From NCBI RefSeq assembly GCF_002099425.1, contig NW_018343972.1:2559001-2623000 (forward strand): 64,000 nt of DNA, given 5' to 3'. Both the position numbers and the translations under genes were made by a program. Below are positions 31,700 to 42,600 of this stretch, one piece after another. The DNA is from Phascolarctos cinereus (taxonomy: Eukaryota; Chordata; Mammalia; Diprotodontia; Phascolarctidae). The notes beneath the pieces are model-generated. The model did not search any database. It worked only from the letters and a program-made list of their open reading frames with translations, and had not been told where the DNA came from. Position 1 is the stretch's first letter. Each line of letters opens with the position of its first letter.

Positions 31700-31990
31700 A
31701 ACTGAGGCCCAGAAAGGTTAATTGACTTGCCTTTATACATTATTCCCCTTTGTGCCCTTTATGGTCTAATGAAACTGATCTTCTTCCTTATATATAACAC
31801 TATGGCTTTTATCTTCCTTTTCTATGAGTTTGTGGAAGCTGTCCTCCATGCTTGGAATGTATGTCCTTGTAAACTCTATCTCTTTGATGCCAGGTTACCT
31901 TCAGTTCAGTCGGTTCGAGTGCCACTTTCTACACAGAGCCTTACCTGATCCCCCATCTGCTAAGTGCCCTTACCCTCCCCTCCTAAATGA
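31700..31990 (+). mobile_element. MIR-core fragment and L2-like LINE 3' region
   Basis: 31695-31735 is CORE-SINE ('gaagaaactgaggcccagaaaggttaattgacttgcc'). From 31740 the L2 order is seen: 'ccatgcttggaatgtatgtccttgtaaactc', 'gagtgccactttctacacagagccttacctgatcccc'. Confidence 0.6.
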
Positions 31991-32059
31991 CTTTGAGATA
32001 TATACCTATATCTATATATACACATACATATATACATATACATGCATACATACATGCCT

Positions 32060-32165
32060 ATATTTTAGAGGCATTGTGGATAGAAATCTGGCCTTGGAGC
32101 TAGGAAGACCTGTGTTCATGTTCTGCCTTGGACACATATACTAGCTATGTGAATGACTTCTTGGT
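32060..32165 (+). mobile_element. SINE head fragment (MIR-like)
   Basis: 'agaggcattgtggatagaaatctggccttggagctaggaagacctgtgttcatgttctgcc' after a TATACA microsatellite (32000-32058). Confidence 0.65.
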
Positions 32166-32279
32166 ACACTTGCTACGTTGGTAAAGGGAATTATTTTCTA
32201 CTAATGAAATCACAGGCTTAGCATCTATTCTTGCATATACTCATACATACACATTTTATCACCTCCTTGATAGAATAGA

Positions 32280-32455
32280 ATCTTTTTTGAGGCCGGAGAG
32301 TGTTTTATTTTTGCTTTTGTAGTTCCAATTCCTGGCACACAGCACTGAACAGTAAATGCTTGATTGTTTAAGGTCACACAAGTACTAACTGGCAGACTTG
32401 AGATTTGAACCCAAGTCCTTTGACTCCAGAGGATTCTGTCCACTGTACTGTTACC
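32280..32455 (+). mobile_element. L2 tail followed by CORE-SINE fragment
   Basis: 'tagttccaattcctggcacacagcactgaacagtaaatgcttgattg' (L2 tail to about 32368), then 'aaggtcacacaagtactaactggcagacttgagatttgaacccaagtcctttgactccag'. Confidence 0.65.
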
Positions 32456-32956
32456 TCTCATTTCCTCCTCAACTCTAAGGAGGAGGAACCTCAGTAGAGG
32501 TTCCTTCATCAAATATGACTTTGTACTGAATTTATGAGTTGAAGTCGATGTGGTTTTGAAAGACTTCCTTGCTGTCGTAAGCTTCATGTTTGATGCTTTG
32601 CCACATCCACCTTCTCCATTATAATCAAACAAATCACTTGGTTTCTCAGTCGCCCGCATCCTGACATGCAGGCCTATCATGTCCTAGCTGCTGACATGCA
32701 GACAGATGTCCTATGTCCTGGTATTCTGATACATGGCCACATCATACCCTGGGCATCCTGATTGGCAGGTGCGTTGCCCCCCTGATATTGGCTGCTATGA
32801 CACAGAGTGCCCCAGCTATAGCCTACCTGACTGATGTGTGTGCCTATTGAAATCCTGTGACAGGAAAGGGTAACCCTATCATTTTGTAGTTATAACCAAG
32901 CACAGACTGGCCCTGCAACCCCAATAAATTATATGATTTATAAACCAAGGTTTTGT

Positions 32957-33110
32957 GAATTGAATTATGTTCAATGCTTGAGGAAAGTTTAGCTTCATTA
33001 AAGGCTCCTGTGACTTCATCCTAGTGTGGAGGTAGATGTCCCTGGGTCCTGAGGGCTACTCCAGTAGATAACAGCCTCTGGAGGGTCCTACCAAGTGGGA
33101 AAGGCTTTGG
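32957..33110 (+). repeat. Dispersed 150-bp repeat, copy 1
   Basis: Shares with 34347-34500, in the same orientation, 'gaattgaat.atgttc.atgct..aggaaag.ttagct.catta', 'cctgtg.cttcatcct', 'tcctgagggct..tccag.agataacagcctctgga'. Family not recognised. The preceding DNA (32690-32956) has an AATAAATTA near its right end and could be part of an old LTR; this is speculative. Confidence 0.7.
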
Positions 33111-33273
33111 ACCAGCCGGATAAATTCAACAAGACTCATTCCCCAGAGCTCTGCCACTGGGTGATGAGCTGCTGTTGATCTTGGAAACTCATGAAACCAT
33201 ATACTAAGGTGTGGAGGAAGGTTTGTCATCTGTATTGGTAGAGATCATCTTGTTTTTTTAAAAGGAAATCTGG

Positions 33274-33421
33274 GGGCAGCTAGGTGGCAGAGTGGATAGA
33301 GCACCAGCCCTAGAGTCAGGAGGACCTGAGTTCAAATCTGACCTCAGACACTTGACCCTTACTAACTGTGTGACCCTGGGCAAGTCACTTAACCCCATTG
33401 CCTAGCCCCCCCCAAAAAAAA
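33274..33421 (+). mobile_element. WSINE1-like SINE
   Basis: Near-consensus 150-bp copy: GGGGCAGCTAGGTGGCAGAG, GAGTTCAAATCTGACCTCAG, GTGTGACCCTGGGCAAGTCA, then C-run and poly-A. Short TSD AAATCTGG at 33266-33273 and again from about 33422. Confidence 0.93.
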
Positions 33422-33604
33422 AAATCTGGAGCAAGGAGAACTTATTATCTTCGGGAATATCATTTGAAAAAGGAAGTAATTTTTGTATGTGTGTGTTTTA
33501 AATAATCTTCCTTAATGTATGCCTTGTATATTTGACTTTTTCTTTACTGAACCGTTAAGGTTGTCATATATATATATATGCTAGCTTTTTGTTATCCGAT
33601 ACTC

Positions 33605-33848
33605 TAACAACAATAACAATAACAAGTATTTATATAGCACTTTAAAGCACTTTACAAATATTATTTCATTTTATCCTCATAAAAATCATGGGAGGTACCG
33701 TTATGGTCCTCATTTTACAAATAAGGAAACAGCTGAAGAAGGTTAAGTGATTCACCCAGGCTCACCCAGCTAGCAAGCCTCTGAGCCTGGATCCTGGCTG
33801 CTATGTTCAGCACTCTATCTACAAGACCACTTAGCTATAACATGTCTT
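33605..33848 (+). mobile_element. MIR3/THER-type CORE-SINE
   Basis: 'caagtatttatatagcactttaaagcactttacaaatattatttcattttatcctcat', 'ccattttacaaataaggaaac', 'ggttaagtgattcacccaggctcacccagctagcaagcctctgag'. Confidence 0.85.
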
Positions 33849-34249
33849 GAGGAAACAAGTTCTTTCGTTCTTGGATTTGTTCATAGGCTATTTCTTTTGC
33901 TTGCTTCCTGCCTGTGATCCTAAGTGAAGAGGAGGAAACATCTCAGAGGTCACTTTCAGATTTGTGCTAACCAACACAACCCCGAGATGAATTTCCTCAT
34001 AGGCAAATTACCAAAGAGATTTATGTAACCCAGAGTAAAATTTTAGCTTACTCCTACAATTTCTCAGGCTCATAAAGACAAGTGAAGTCTCCCCAGAGAT
34101 CTTCATTGCCCCTGCAGAAGACACAAATAGGACTTCCCTACTCCAGATAATTGCGAGGAGCCACACAAAGCATACAGTGGAAAGGAGAATGGGTCCCATC
34201 ATCACTAAGGATATATCTCAGCCTGGCATTCATGGCATGCACCCCAAAG

Positions 34250-34700
34250 GTAATAACAACAATGATGACAACAGCGATGATGGTGATAAAAAACATTTAT
34301 TAAGTGCCTTCTATGTTCCAGGCATGGTGTTAAGTGCTTTACAAATGAATTGAATCATGTTCCATGCTCTAGGAAAGGTTAGCTCCATTATAGATTCCTG
34401 TGGCTTCATCCTGGAGTGGAGGTGTCCTTGGTTTCCTGAGGGCTATTCCAGCAGATAACAGCCTCTGGAAGGGGAAAGGTTTTGAACCAGTGATGGACAA
34501 GGATCAGCCTCTTTTGATTCTCACAACCCTGTAAGGCAGATGCTAGCATTACCCCATTTTACAAATGAGAAAAACTGAGGTAAGCAAAGGTTAAGTAACT
34601 TGCCCAGAGTCACACAGGTAGTACATGTCTGAGGCCTGACTTGAACTCTGGTTTTCCTAACCTCAATCCTAGGGCTCTACTCTCCATACCACCTTGTTGT
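34250..34700 (+). mobile_element. MIR3/THER-type CORE-SINE, interrupted
   Basis: Left part 34250-34346 ('aaaaacatttattaagtgccttctatgttccaggca..gtgttaagtgctttacaaat') and right part 34501-34700 ('cttttgattctcacaaccctgtaaggcagatgctagcatta..ccattttacaaatgag'). The text between them is copy 2 of the 150-bp repeat. Confidence 0.8.
34347..34500 (+). repeat. Dispersed 150-bp repeat, copy 2, inside a CORE-SINE
   Basis: See copy 1 at 32957-33110. Here it interrupts the SINE between 'tttacaaat' and 'cttttgattctcac', which marks it as a separate inserted or transferred unit. Confidence 0.65.
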
Positions 34701-34769
34701 CTAGAATTTCTAGAAACAACGTGGCTGTTTTTTAGAATCGCCAGTAAAGGTGAATTTCTGGTAGTTGTT

Positions 34770-34918
34770 TTCTGGGGGGGGGTGGGGGCAATCAAGGTTA
34801 AGTGACTTGCCCAGGGTCACACAGCTAGTAAGTGTCAAGTGTCTGAGGCCAGATTTGTGCTCATGTCCTCCTGACTCCAGGGCTGGTGCCCTATCTACTG
34901 TACCACCTAGCTGCCCCA
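34770..34918 (-). mobile_element. WSINE1-like SINE with 10-bp TSD
   Basis: Reverse copy from a G-rich A-tail complement ('tggggggggtggggg') to the head complement 'ctgtaccacctagctgcccc'. Flanked by TCTGGTAGTT at 34757-34766 and 34919-34928. Confidence 0.92.
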
Positions 34919-34928
34919 TCTGGTAGTT

Positions 34929-35780
34929 TTTGATGTGTGATTATAATTACTTCCTTTAGGACAAAGTGACTGTCAGTTATGGATATTTACTGCTCTTGAA
35001 GACAGTTCTTTTGATGAGTTGGCCATGTGTATGGTCTCCACCAGTATATGTGTTTGTGTTTACTGACCTCCTAGAATGCAATCAGACACACGTGCAGAGT
35101 AGCATGGGGTGGCAGGTTTGGAAGGGGGCTCAAATCTCTGGTGGGGAGTGTGGAAGATGACAATAATGACAATGAGGATGTGAAACCAACCCTTCCATCA
35201 TGCACCAGGGCCATCAGGTCACTTCTAGAAATTTTCTCTTTGAGTACCTTAGGCAGGTTGACCTGCCTATATTCTCAGGAATATCTAAAGTGGAATTTTA
35301 CCTAGTTCCATGGCTTCTTGACTATCCACCTTTTCCTGTTCCCCACATACACACATCCCAGTGTGTACCAGGGGCTAATCAGAGAAGCCAAAGCACTTGG
35401 CTGGAGTGATTTACTACGTGCCAAGCAAACGCCAAAGTTAAGGCAGCAAGATGGTTTGAAACTGGCATCCTCTGACTTGAGGCCCAATGATGACTGTTAA
35501 GATGAATAGTGCTAGGTGGAGGGAGGAGGGAAGAAGAGATTTATCACAGCTTGGAGTCAGCCACTTTGCCTTTGCTGCATGTGCTGTTTTTAACCACCCA
35601 GCCCCCTTCCCTTCAGTTTCCTTCTAAGTCCCAACCCTCTCCTGCAAATTGCCAGATGTGGAGAAGAAGAAGATTCATTCCAGAGGGTGCAGTTCAGATA
35701 CTGAGCCCTCAATCTGCAGATGTTTATTGACTTATAAATCCAGTCTCTTTAGCAGCTCATTAGAAAGGTATAGCTCTACG
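34929..35780. other. Unassigned DNA
   Basis: No gene or repeat recognised. Overlapping frames of 60-73 codons on both strands are chance. Confidence 0.4.
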
Positions 35781-35904
35781 ACTGTTGCCTGATTCTCTCT
35801 CTGTCTCTGTCTCTTTTTCTGTGTCTCTGTTTCTGTCTCTCCCCCCCCTCCGTATTCATCTCTTTCTCCCTCTCTCTGTTTCTTTCTCTGTCTCTGTCTG
35901 CCTG

Positions 35905-35941
<37 letters not shown>

Positions 35942-35942
35942 T
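35781..35942 (+). repeat. (TCTG)n and TC-rich microsatellite
   Basis: TC/TCTG-rich stretch ending in about nine pure TCTG units at 35905-35942. Overlapping Ser/Leu/Val/Cys frames are not proteins. Confidence 0.95.
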
Positions 35943-35949
35943 TTCTCTG

Positions 35950-37060
35950 TCCGCAGAATTTCTATGTCCACAGAATTCCCTTGGGTTTTGACTAGAGGGT
36001 TTTGGCCACAATTGCTGGGGTCTATGAAATACCCACTCAAAGTCCTTCCATTAAATGACAGAGCCAGGGACAGGGAAGAGAGAGTTGTAGCTTACTCCAT
36101 CACAGAACCATCTTTGAGTTGATTTTTTTCCCCCTTGGCTTTTCGCCCTAGTTAGTCTTTTGTGTGTGTGGGGACTGCTTATGGTAATAGGGAGGGATGA
36201 ACTCCCTCAGGCTGCTGACTGATAGAACGACTGTAGCCAGAGTAAGGGTCCCTTGATTATTAACTAATCCTGGTGGGAGGGATGGGGAGGAGAACTCCTG
36301 GTACTGAGCATCCCAGCCAAATAACTAGGAGTCAAGACCATTAGCTAAGCTCAGCTTCTGCCCCAGTTCATCACTGAGGATAAGGTGGGTGAAACATTCT
36401 ATTGCTATGGACTTTAAATGAGAATTCTTTGATGGTGTGAAGTCTACAGTAGACGTCACTCTGCTTAGCTCAATCTGTCTAATCACCTGTCAAGACCCAG
36501 CTGTTGTGCACCATGAGGTGAAAGGGTTAATCTGGCCTTCAACCTCCTGAGAGGTCATCAAAGAGCGGCTGAGAATTGGTTGACTGAGGATTCAACACAG
36601 GTTGTTAGTGTGGTTGGGTTTTGTGCATGACAGGGGAGGGCAGGGTGTGAAATACTGAACTTATGGGGAGTTTTCTTGCTTCCTTGTGTCCAGAAGGTTC
36701 TGGCCAAGGGCTGGGAAGCCAAGATGGAGGTGAGGCATCTCATCTGGAGTTAGGCAATGAAAATAGCTAAGTATCAGAAATGGAGATCATGAAAACATAA
36801 GCATGGCACTGAAAAGAAATGACTAAGAAAAACAGGACACATTATAGGGAAGATCAGAAATGGAAGGTGACCTGGGATAGAATTGTGGTAGATTCTAGAC
36901 AGACGAGAACTAGAGAGATGAGTCACTCCTGAAAGGAGTGGTCTGGTGGCAAAGGAGGGAAATTTGCTGGCTTCATCAGTCTGGGTGCCCTGGTATAGCA
37001 GCCCTACCCATTCAAATGCCTTAAAGGATCCATGACTATTCAAGCCTGACTCCTGACATG
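35950..37060. other. Unassigned DNA
   Basis: No gene or clear repeat recognised. Confidence 0.4.
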
Positions 37061-37065
37061 ATTCA

Positions 37066-37101
37066 GTTTCTCTCTCTCTCTCTCTCTCTCCTCTCTCTCT
37101 T
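37066..37101 (+). repeat. (TC)n microsatellite
   Basis: Short TC run ending in a T stretch. Confidence 0.92.
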
Positions 37102-37224
37102 TTTTTGGCATGGTGAAGAAAACTGTCTTTCTGATTCAGTAGGCTTGGCAAAAGATAGCAGAAAGGGTATTACAACCAGGCTGTGTGTACACATATATGT
37201 GAGCACCCTGTGATTGTATTTTTC

Positions 37225-37378
37225 TTTTTCTTTTTTAAAGTATATACGCTTTCTTTTTTAATTCATTAATTAATTTTTTTAAATTTATGGAATAAAGTAA
37301 GCATTTCCATATCATAGTACAATAAAAAAGATGGTTGCACATGAAATCACAAATACATGAGGTACAACTTGCTATTGC
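37225..37378 (-). mobile_element. Short L1 3'-end insertion with exact 11-bp TSD
   Basis: About 154 bp, T-rich at the left (poly-A complement), then 'atggaataaagtaagcatttccatatcatagtacaataaaaaagatgg', which I recognise as a marsupial L1 3' region. Flanked by TTGTATTTTTC at 37214-37224 and 37379-37389. Confidence 0.75.
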
Positions 37379-37389
37379 TTGTATTTTTC

Positions 37390-38221
37390 CAATCAGGAGT
37401 TTCTTTGGCCAGCTAACTTGACAGGAATATACAACTTATTTGTTGCTGAGCCTCTGCAGACTTCCAGTTCACTCACAGGCTGGTTTCTAATTCTGAAGAG
37501 AGCATACCCTGTCCATACAGCATCTTAAATAGGACATGTACAGTTTTAAAATAGAGATACATCATGGTTTCTCCACAGTGAAAAATTGATTTCAAGTCTA
37601 GGTGGCATCCCCTTTTGATGATGTGGGATGGAGGGACCCCTCCCCACCTCAGAGCAGTCGCAGATATATTTGATGGCATTCTATCTCTCATGATGACATT
37701 TTTAATTGGCTGGTGATTTGAAACTGGAACCCCCCCATCACCCCCCAGGCCCTGTGGAGTTCAGAAAATGAAAGCCGTGAAGGGGTGGATTCAGATTGTC
37801 TCTCTAGTATAGCCACAGAATTCAATCTCAGTAGCCAGTTAAAATTGTCATTGTGGCCCATAGGAAACAGTCAAGGGATATCTGTACCTGCTCTGAAGTG
37901 GGTAGGAAGAGGGCCCCTCCCTCACATAACCCCAACTAGAGGCTCTACTTGTATTTGTTACCTTCTTTCCTCCCCTCAACATGGGGAGAATGTTGTAGAT
38001 CCTTTTCCCTTTCTCACAATCTTTTTCTCTGTTATTGTGAAAAATAAGGGATTTCCCTGAAGGGACAAGTCTTTGTATACATGAAGAAGCCTGTAGCAGA
38101 AGGCATCCTAAGCAGCAGTGACTGGCCAATAGCTTCCACCTGATTTCAGGCTGGTACATGGCATCTGCCAGCAAACCGTAATCACAGCTCACATTTTTTG
38201 AGCCCTTTAAAGTTTGCAATT
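37390..38221. other. Unassigned DNA
   Basis: No gene recognised. Minus and plus frames up to 128 codons (37785-38234) overlap each other and lack motifs. Confidence 0.4.
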
Positions 38222-38640
38222 CAAGAGGCAGCATGGCATGGTAAAGAATGGGCTTTGGAGTCAGACAGACCTGGATTCAAGTCACCTGCCTCTCAATGCT
38301 GCAGGCATTGTCTAAGACTTGCAGAGAAGGTGCTAGCTACTCTGTAGTTGAAGAGAGAATTCCTCATCCGTAGTCCCTATGCCAATGGAATCACAGTTCT
38401 AGTCTGTACCTTCAACCCTCCCTCCCCCAAAAAATAGTTTACAAAACTTTTCTTAACAGCAACCCATGAGGTGGACAATGAAAGGATTACCATCTCCATT
38501 TTACAGATTAGGAAACTGAGACTTGGGAGAGATTAAATGACATTTTTAGAAAATGTCACAGCCAAGACTTGAACTGGACAGTTTCTTGACTACAAGTATG
38601 TCACTCTTTCTACTAGGCCACACTGCCTATACTCGACCTG
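38222..38640 (+). mobile_element. MIR fragments
   Basis: MIR head at 38226-38300 ('ggcagcatggcatggtaaagaatgggctttggagtcagacagacctggattcaagtc') and a CORE/3' piece at 38425-38635 ('ccatgaggtggacaatg', 'ccattttacagattaggaaactgag', 'ctactaggccacactgcct'). Confidence 0.75.
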
Positions 38641-38834
38641 AGGATAAAGAACCCCCAAAATGAATGTTCATGGGAGAAGTTAGCTGCAAAGGAGCAAAGA
38701 GCTAGTCAGAGTGTGGCGTGCTACCCAGTATAAAAGATACCTCAGTGGGCACAAGTGTGAGCAACTTCATTGTTTCTTCTATAGGCTACTTGGTTTGTCT
38801 TACTTGTCCTCTCTGGGGTCTGTCATCCTGCTGT

Positions 38835-39062
38835 TGTTTCAGATTCTCTTCATGACCCCATTTGAGGTATTCTAGGCAAAGATACTGGAGTGGTTTGCCA
38901 TTTTCTTCTCTAGCTCATTTCACAGATGAGGAAACTGAGGCAAACAGGGTTAAGTGACTTGCCCAGGGTCACACAACTAGTAAGTGTCTGAGGCCGGATT
39001 TGAACTCAGGTCTTCCTGACTCCAGGCAAGGCACTCTATCCACTGTGACACTTAGCTGCCCT
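38835..39062 (-). mobile_element. MAR1-like SINE
   Basis: Reverse copy: 'catgaccccatttgagg', 'ggcaaagatactggagtgg', GAGGAAACTGAGGCAAACAG, 'cccagggtcacacaactagtaag', 'cactgtgacacttagctgcc'. Possible TSD ATCCTGCTG (38826-38834) / ATCCTACTG (from 39063). Confidence 0.9.
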
Positions 39063-39307
39063 ATCCTACTGACCCTTCTGTTTTCACCCCACTGCCTTCT
39101 GCCTGGCTCTAGAATGAGATGTATTCCTGTCTTTTTTGACTACAGTGAAAACTTGACTTTGCTTCTCATTCATTCTTGTTTCTGTCTGTATTGCTATGAG
39201 AACAAAGTGAGGCTTCCGTTTACACTGTCTGTATCTTGTATGTATGGAATTGTTTGTGTGATGGCTCCCCAGTGGGACTGTGAGCTCCTTGAGGACTGGG
39301 ACCATGT

Positions 39308-39660
39308 AGAGGCAGCTAGATGAAGCAGTGGATAGAGAGCTGGGCCAGGAGTCAGGAAGAACTGAGTTCAAGTCCAACCTCAGATACTTACTAGCAAGGC
39401 GACCTTGGGCAAATTGCTTAACCTCAGTTTTCCTCAATTGTAAAATGTGGATAATACTAGCACCTACCTTCCAGGATTGTTGTGAGGTTCAATTGATAGA
39501 ACATTTATAAGTGTCTAGCATAGTACCTGGCACATAGTAGGTACTTAAATGCTTATTTCCTTTCTTCCTTTTGCTTTTCTTTGTATACCAATGTTTAGTG
39601 CACGTGCTTTCTGACACAAAGTAAGTGCTTAATTAATGCTTATTGACTGATTGACTGCCT
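39308..39660 (+). mobile_element. MIR SINE plus L2-type tails
   Basis: Nearly complete MIR: 'aggcagctagatgaagcagtggatagagagctgggccaggagtcagg', 'ccttgggcaaattgcttaacctcag', 'accttccaggattgttgtgagg', then 'gcatagtacctggcacatagtaggtacttaaatgctt' and a second tail 'aagtaagtgcttaattaatgcttattgactgattg'. Confidence 0.85.
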
Positions 39661-39824
39661 CAGAAAGTGTCAGAAAGTGCCAGTGAAGGTTGGGTGTGAC
39701 AAGGGAGTCTGCCCTGAGTAGATTCCCCTGCTTCATGACTCTTGAATGTGGCTTCCATGAAGTTGACTAACAATTACCTTGGTACCTCTGTCCATGAGTA
39801 CTTCAGCCAAACCTGTTCATTTCA

Positions 39825-40265
39825 TTTCAACAGATTATTTACTAAAGACTTACTGTGTGTAAGACACAGTGCCAAATGCTTCAGAAACAAAGCTAAAAGA
39901 TGACCTAGCTACTGCCTTCGAGAATCTTACATTGTACTGATGGTGATGGGGAGAAGGAGGACAGATGTGTCGTGAGTCCAGAGAAACCCTGGACCTGTTA
40001 GGAGGTGAAGGGGAAAAAGGAGAGTTCTAGGCAAAGTGCTCTGGGAAAATTTGAGGAGGGAGGGAGAGAATATTTTCCCAGGGCTGGGGTAAGGATAGGA
40101 AGGGAGGATCAGAGACTTCTCACTTGAGGGTATGGTTCCTTAGCTGAGTCCTGAAGAAAGCGAAGAATTCAGAAAAGTAGAGATGAGGTGGGAGTATGAT
40201 CCAGGCATGGTAGCTGGCCTGAACAAGTTCACAGGAGTGGGAAACACTGCTAAACATGGAGACTA
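39825..40265 (-). mobile_element. L2-like LINE 3' end, antisense
   Basis: 'attatttactaaagacttactgtgtgtaagacacagtgccaaatgcttcag' then 'tgccttcgagaatcttacattgtactgatgg' and 'gctgagtcctgaagaaagcgaagaattcag' in reverse L2 order. Confidence 0.75.
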
Positions 40266-40494
40266 GCTAGTGGTCCAGTTTAGATGTGTCATGTGGGGAT
40301 GGGGACAACAGGGCATTAATGGCTAGAAAAATGTCCATAGAGCCAAGAAGACTGGGGCTCAAGTCACTCCTGACATTTATTGGTCATGGAACCCTCAGCA
40401 AGTCACTTACAAGGGATCTAGGCAACTCTCCAAGACTGTAAGTTGTGGCCAAGGTATAGACCTGCTATGATAGAGGAAGTTTCATTGTCTGGGA

Positions 40495-40699
40495 TAGGGG
40501 TGGGGAACCTGAGGCCACAAGGCAACATGGGGCCCTCTAAGTGCTCAAGTGTGGCCCTTTGACTGAATCCAAACTCCACAAAACAAATCCCCTTAATAAA
40601 AGGATTCGTCCTGTAAAACTTAGATTCAGTCAAAGGATAGCACCCAAGGACCTAGAAGGCCAATGCAGCCTTGAGACTGCAGGTTCCTCCTCACCCCTG
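40495..40699 (+). mobile_element. hAT miniature element, family B, full length
   Basis: 205 bp. Ends TAGGGGTGGGGAACCTGAGG and CCTCCTCACCCCTG; the internal arms are also complementary ('tgactgaatccaaact' / 'tagattcagtca' and 'ccccttaataaaagg'), so the whole can fold as a long imperfect hairpin. 8-bp TSD GTCTGGGA (40487-40494) / ATCTGGGA (40700-40707). The copy at 27203 lacks the middle. Confidence 0.92.
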
Positions 40700-40769
40700 A
40701 TCTGGGATCTCCTTACATCAGTGAAATCATAGGTACAGTGCTTATCCTGAAGAGTTTGTATTTTATTCA

Positions 40770-41245
40770 TAGGGAGCTAGGTGGCATTGTAGATAGAATA
40801 CTGGACTCGGAGTCAGGAAGACCTGTGTTCAAGTTCAGCCTCAAATACTTCCTAGCTGTGCAATCCTAGGCAAGTAAGTTAACTTTTCTGTGACTCAGTT
40901 TCCTCATCTGTAAAAAGGAGATAACCATAGCACCTACCCTCCTGGCTGTTTGTTATTGTTTGTCCTTCCTTCTGGAGGAGGACCAATGATATCAGGAGGG
41001 TGATGTCTTGACTTGCAAGTCAAATGGATTTAAGTGAGGCAGAACTGTGCAGAGTCATCCATCAGCCTCACTTTTTCTTCCAGAGTCATGGGAGTCCAGT
41101 GACAAGACATAGGTCAGGATGACTGACAATGGCCCCGGCTGCAGTGGGAGACCTAGGCGCCTGGTTGCTGTTAGAATTAAGTGAAATAATATTTATAAAG
41201 TGCTTTGCAAACCATAAAATGCTATATAAATGCTATTATTATTAT
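40770..41245 (+). mobile_element. MIR SINE split by a second SINE
   Basis: Left part 40770-40950 ('gggagctaggtggcattgtagatagaatactggactcggagtcaggaagacc', 'tcagtttcctcatctgtaaaaaggag', 'agcacctaccctcctgg') and right part 41167-41245 ('ttagaattaagtgaaataatatttataaagtgctttgcaaacc..aaatgctatataaatgctatta'). Confidence 0.9.
40951..41166 (-). mobile_element. Second marsupial SINE family, inserted in MIR
   Basis: Reverse copy of the 5452 and 18200 family: 'ggaggaccaatgatatcaggagggtgatgtc', 'gacttgcaagtcaaatggatttaagtgaggcag', 'gtcatccatcagcctcac', 'cggctgcagtgggagacct'. The flanks share CCTGG.TG.TGTTA-like text (40941 and 41160 onward), an imperfect TSD. Confidence 0.8.
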
Positions 41246-42130
41246 TTATTATCCTATCGGCAACTGTGCTTATGGGAAAGCAGAGAGTGAAAGCAGTTGG
41301 TGCTCTGTGGAGTTAGCAGACTGTCTTTGAGGACAGCGGTAAGGTGGAGCCAAACGAGATTGGTGGGCCTGACTGGGAAGCACAGATTCAGCAGGAGGGC
41401 TCGTGGGCATGTCCCTTGGGTTTAGCCTCTATGAGTTCTCTCGGCTGTTCTTTTCAATATGGCATTGATGAAATTGAGGCATCTGTGTTCCTGAGGTTTC
41501 ATGTGTAGTTTTCTGGTCTGTGCTGTCGGTTTGCAGGGGACTGGAACCTTTCTTCAGCTGGGGGAATGCCAGGCTGGCGTGAAAAAGACTCCTCCCACCT
41601 CTACCCTCTTCTTTCCTGAAATCTTCTGGAGCTGCTGCTACCTAATGCTAAGGGTTAGTGTGGTGGCGGCTGTGGAGTCCTGGGCATCAGGAGTCACAGG
41701 TAACGCCAATAGCTCCTTTGGGGCAGAACTGCTACTATTCTGTGATACATCACATCAGAAGAGACAGAAATGAAGGGAGCATAGTGAATATACTCTCCTA
41801 GCTGAAGTAGGTGCAGCCCTGGCAGGGATGAGTCAATCAATGAACAGTTTTGACAGCACTTACTTTTCAGAACTGGATGTTGTTCTAATCTTCATCTTTC
41901 TTTGGTTTTCTTTGCCCTGAAAGTGCTCACTGCCTGGACATTGGTCTCTGCTTTTGGCTTGCCCTTGAGTATTGTGCCTCAGCCAACGTGTCTCCCTTCT
42001 GAAAGGACCCTTGACTTCCTGTTGTCCAGTGGTAATCATATTTGGTGTAGAATCAGGAGGTGTGGGTCCCTGATACACACTCGCTGTGTATTTGTGGGCA
42101 AATCACCTGACTTCTCTTGAACCTCAGTTT
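41246..42130. other. Unassigned DNA
   Basis: No gene or repeat recognised. A 90-codon plus frame (41501-41773) ends near a GT-rich donor-like CACAGGTAACG at 41697, but nothing else supports an exon. Confidence 0.4.
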
Positions 42131-42600
42131 GTTCATCTATAAAATGGGATCATAATACTCAGGCAAACTACTTCACACGGTAATGATCAGAAAACAAGTT
42201 TGCAAGCCTTAAGGCACTACAGAAGTATGAGGAAGTGTGCTGCAGTGGGACTAGCGTTGAATTTGGATTCAGGGCTTCAAATGGGGGGTTCCTATCCTGA
42301 CGGTGCCACCTGCTATGTGACTCTGGGCAAAACACTTAAATTCCTTGGACTTTAATTTCCTCCTCTGTAAAATCAAGAGATTGGATCTCTAGGCTTCCTT
42401 TCACCTTCCCAATCCCTCTCTGTGTGTCATTGTTATTTCTATTTGGATTTAGATGTAGGAGCACTTCGTGCAATCAAACCCCTCATTTTAGAGACGAGGA
42501 AACTAATGCCTAGAAACGTTAATACCTATCCAAGATTACCCAGGGAGTATGGAGCAGGTTTACCAGCTCTTCTGATCTGAAATCCAGCACTGTTTATACT
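42131..42600 (+). mobile_element. MIR and CORE-SINE fragments
   Basis: 'gtgctgcagtgggactagcgttgaatttggattcagg', 'ctatgtgactctgggcaaaacacttaaattccttggac', 'aatttcctcctctgtaaaatc', then a CORE piece 'cctcattttagagacgaggaaactaatgcctagaaacgttaa'. Confidence 0.78.

Noticed and set aside
32225-32680. 151-codon minus frame
   Set aside because: Runs through an L2 tail and a CORE-SINE fragment, so it is not a gene.
41501-41773. 90-codon frame with a donor-like CACAGGTAACG
   Set aside because: Donor is weak in context, no acceptor, no motif; kept only as unassigned DNA.
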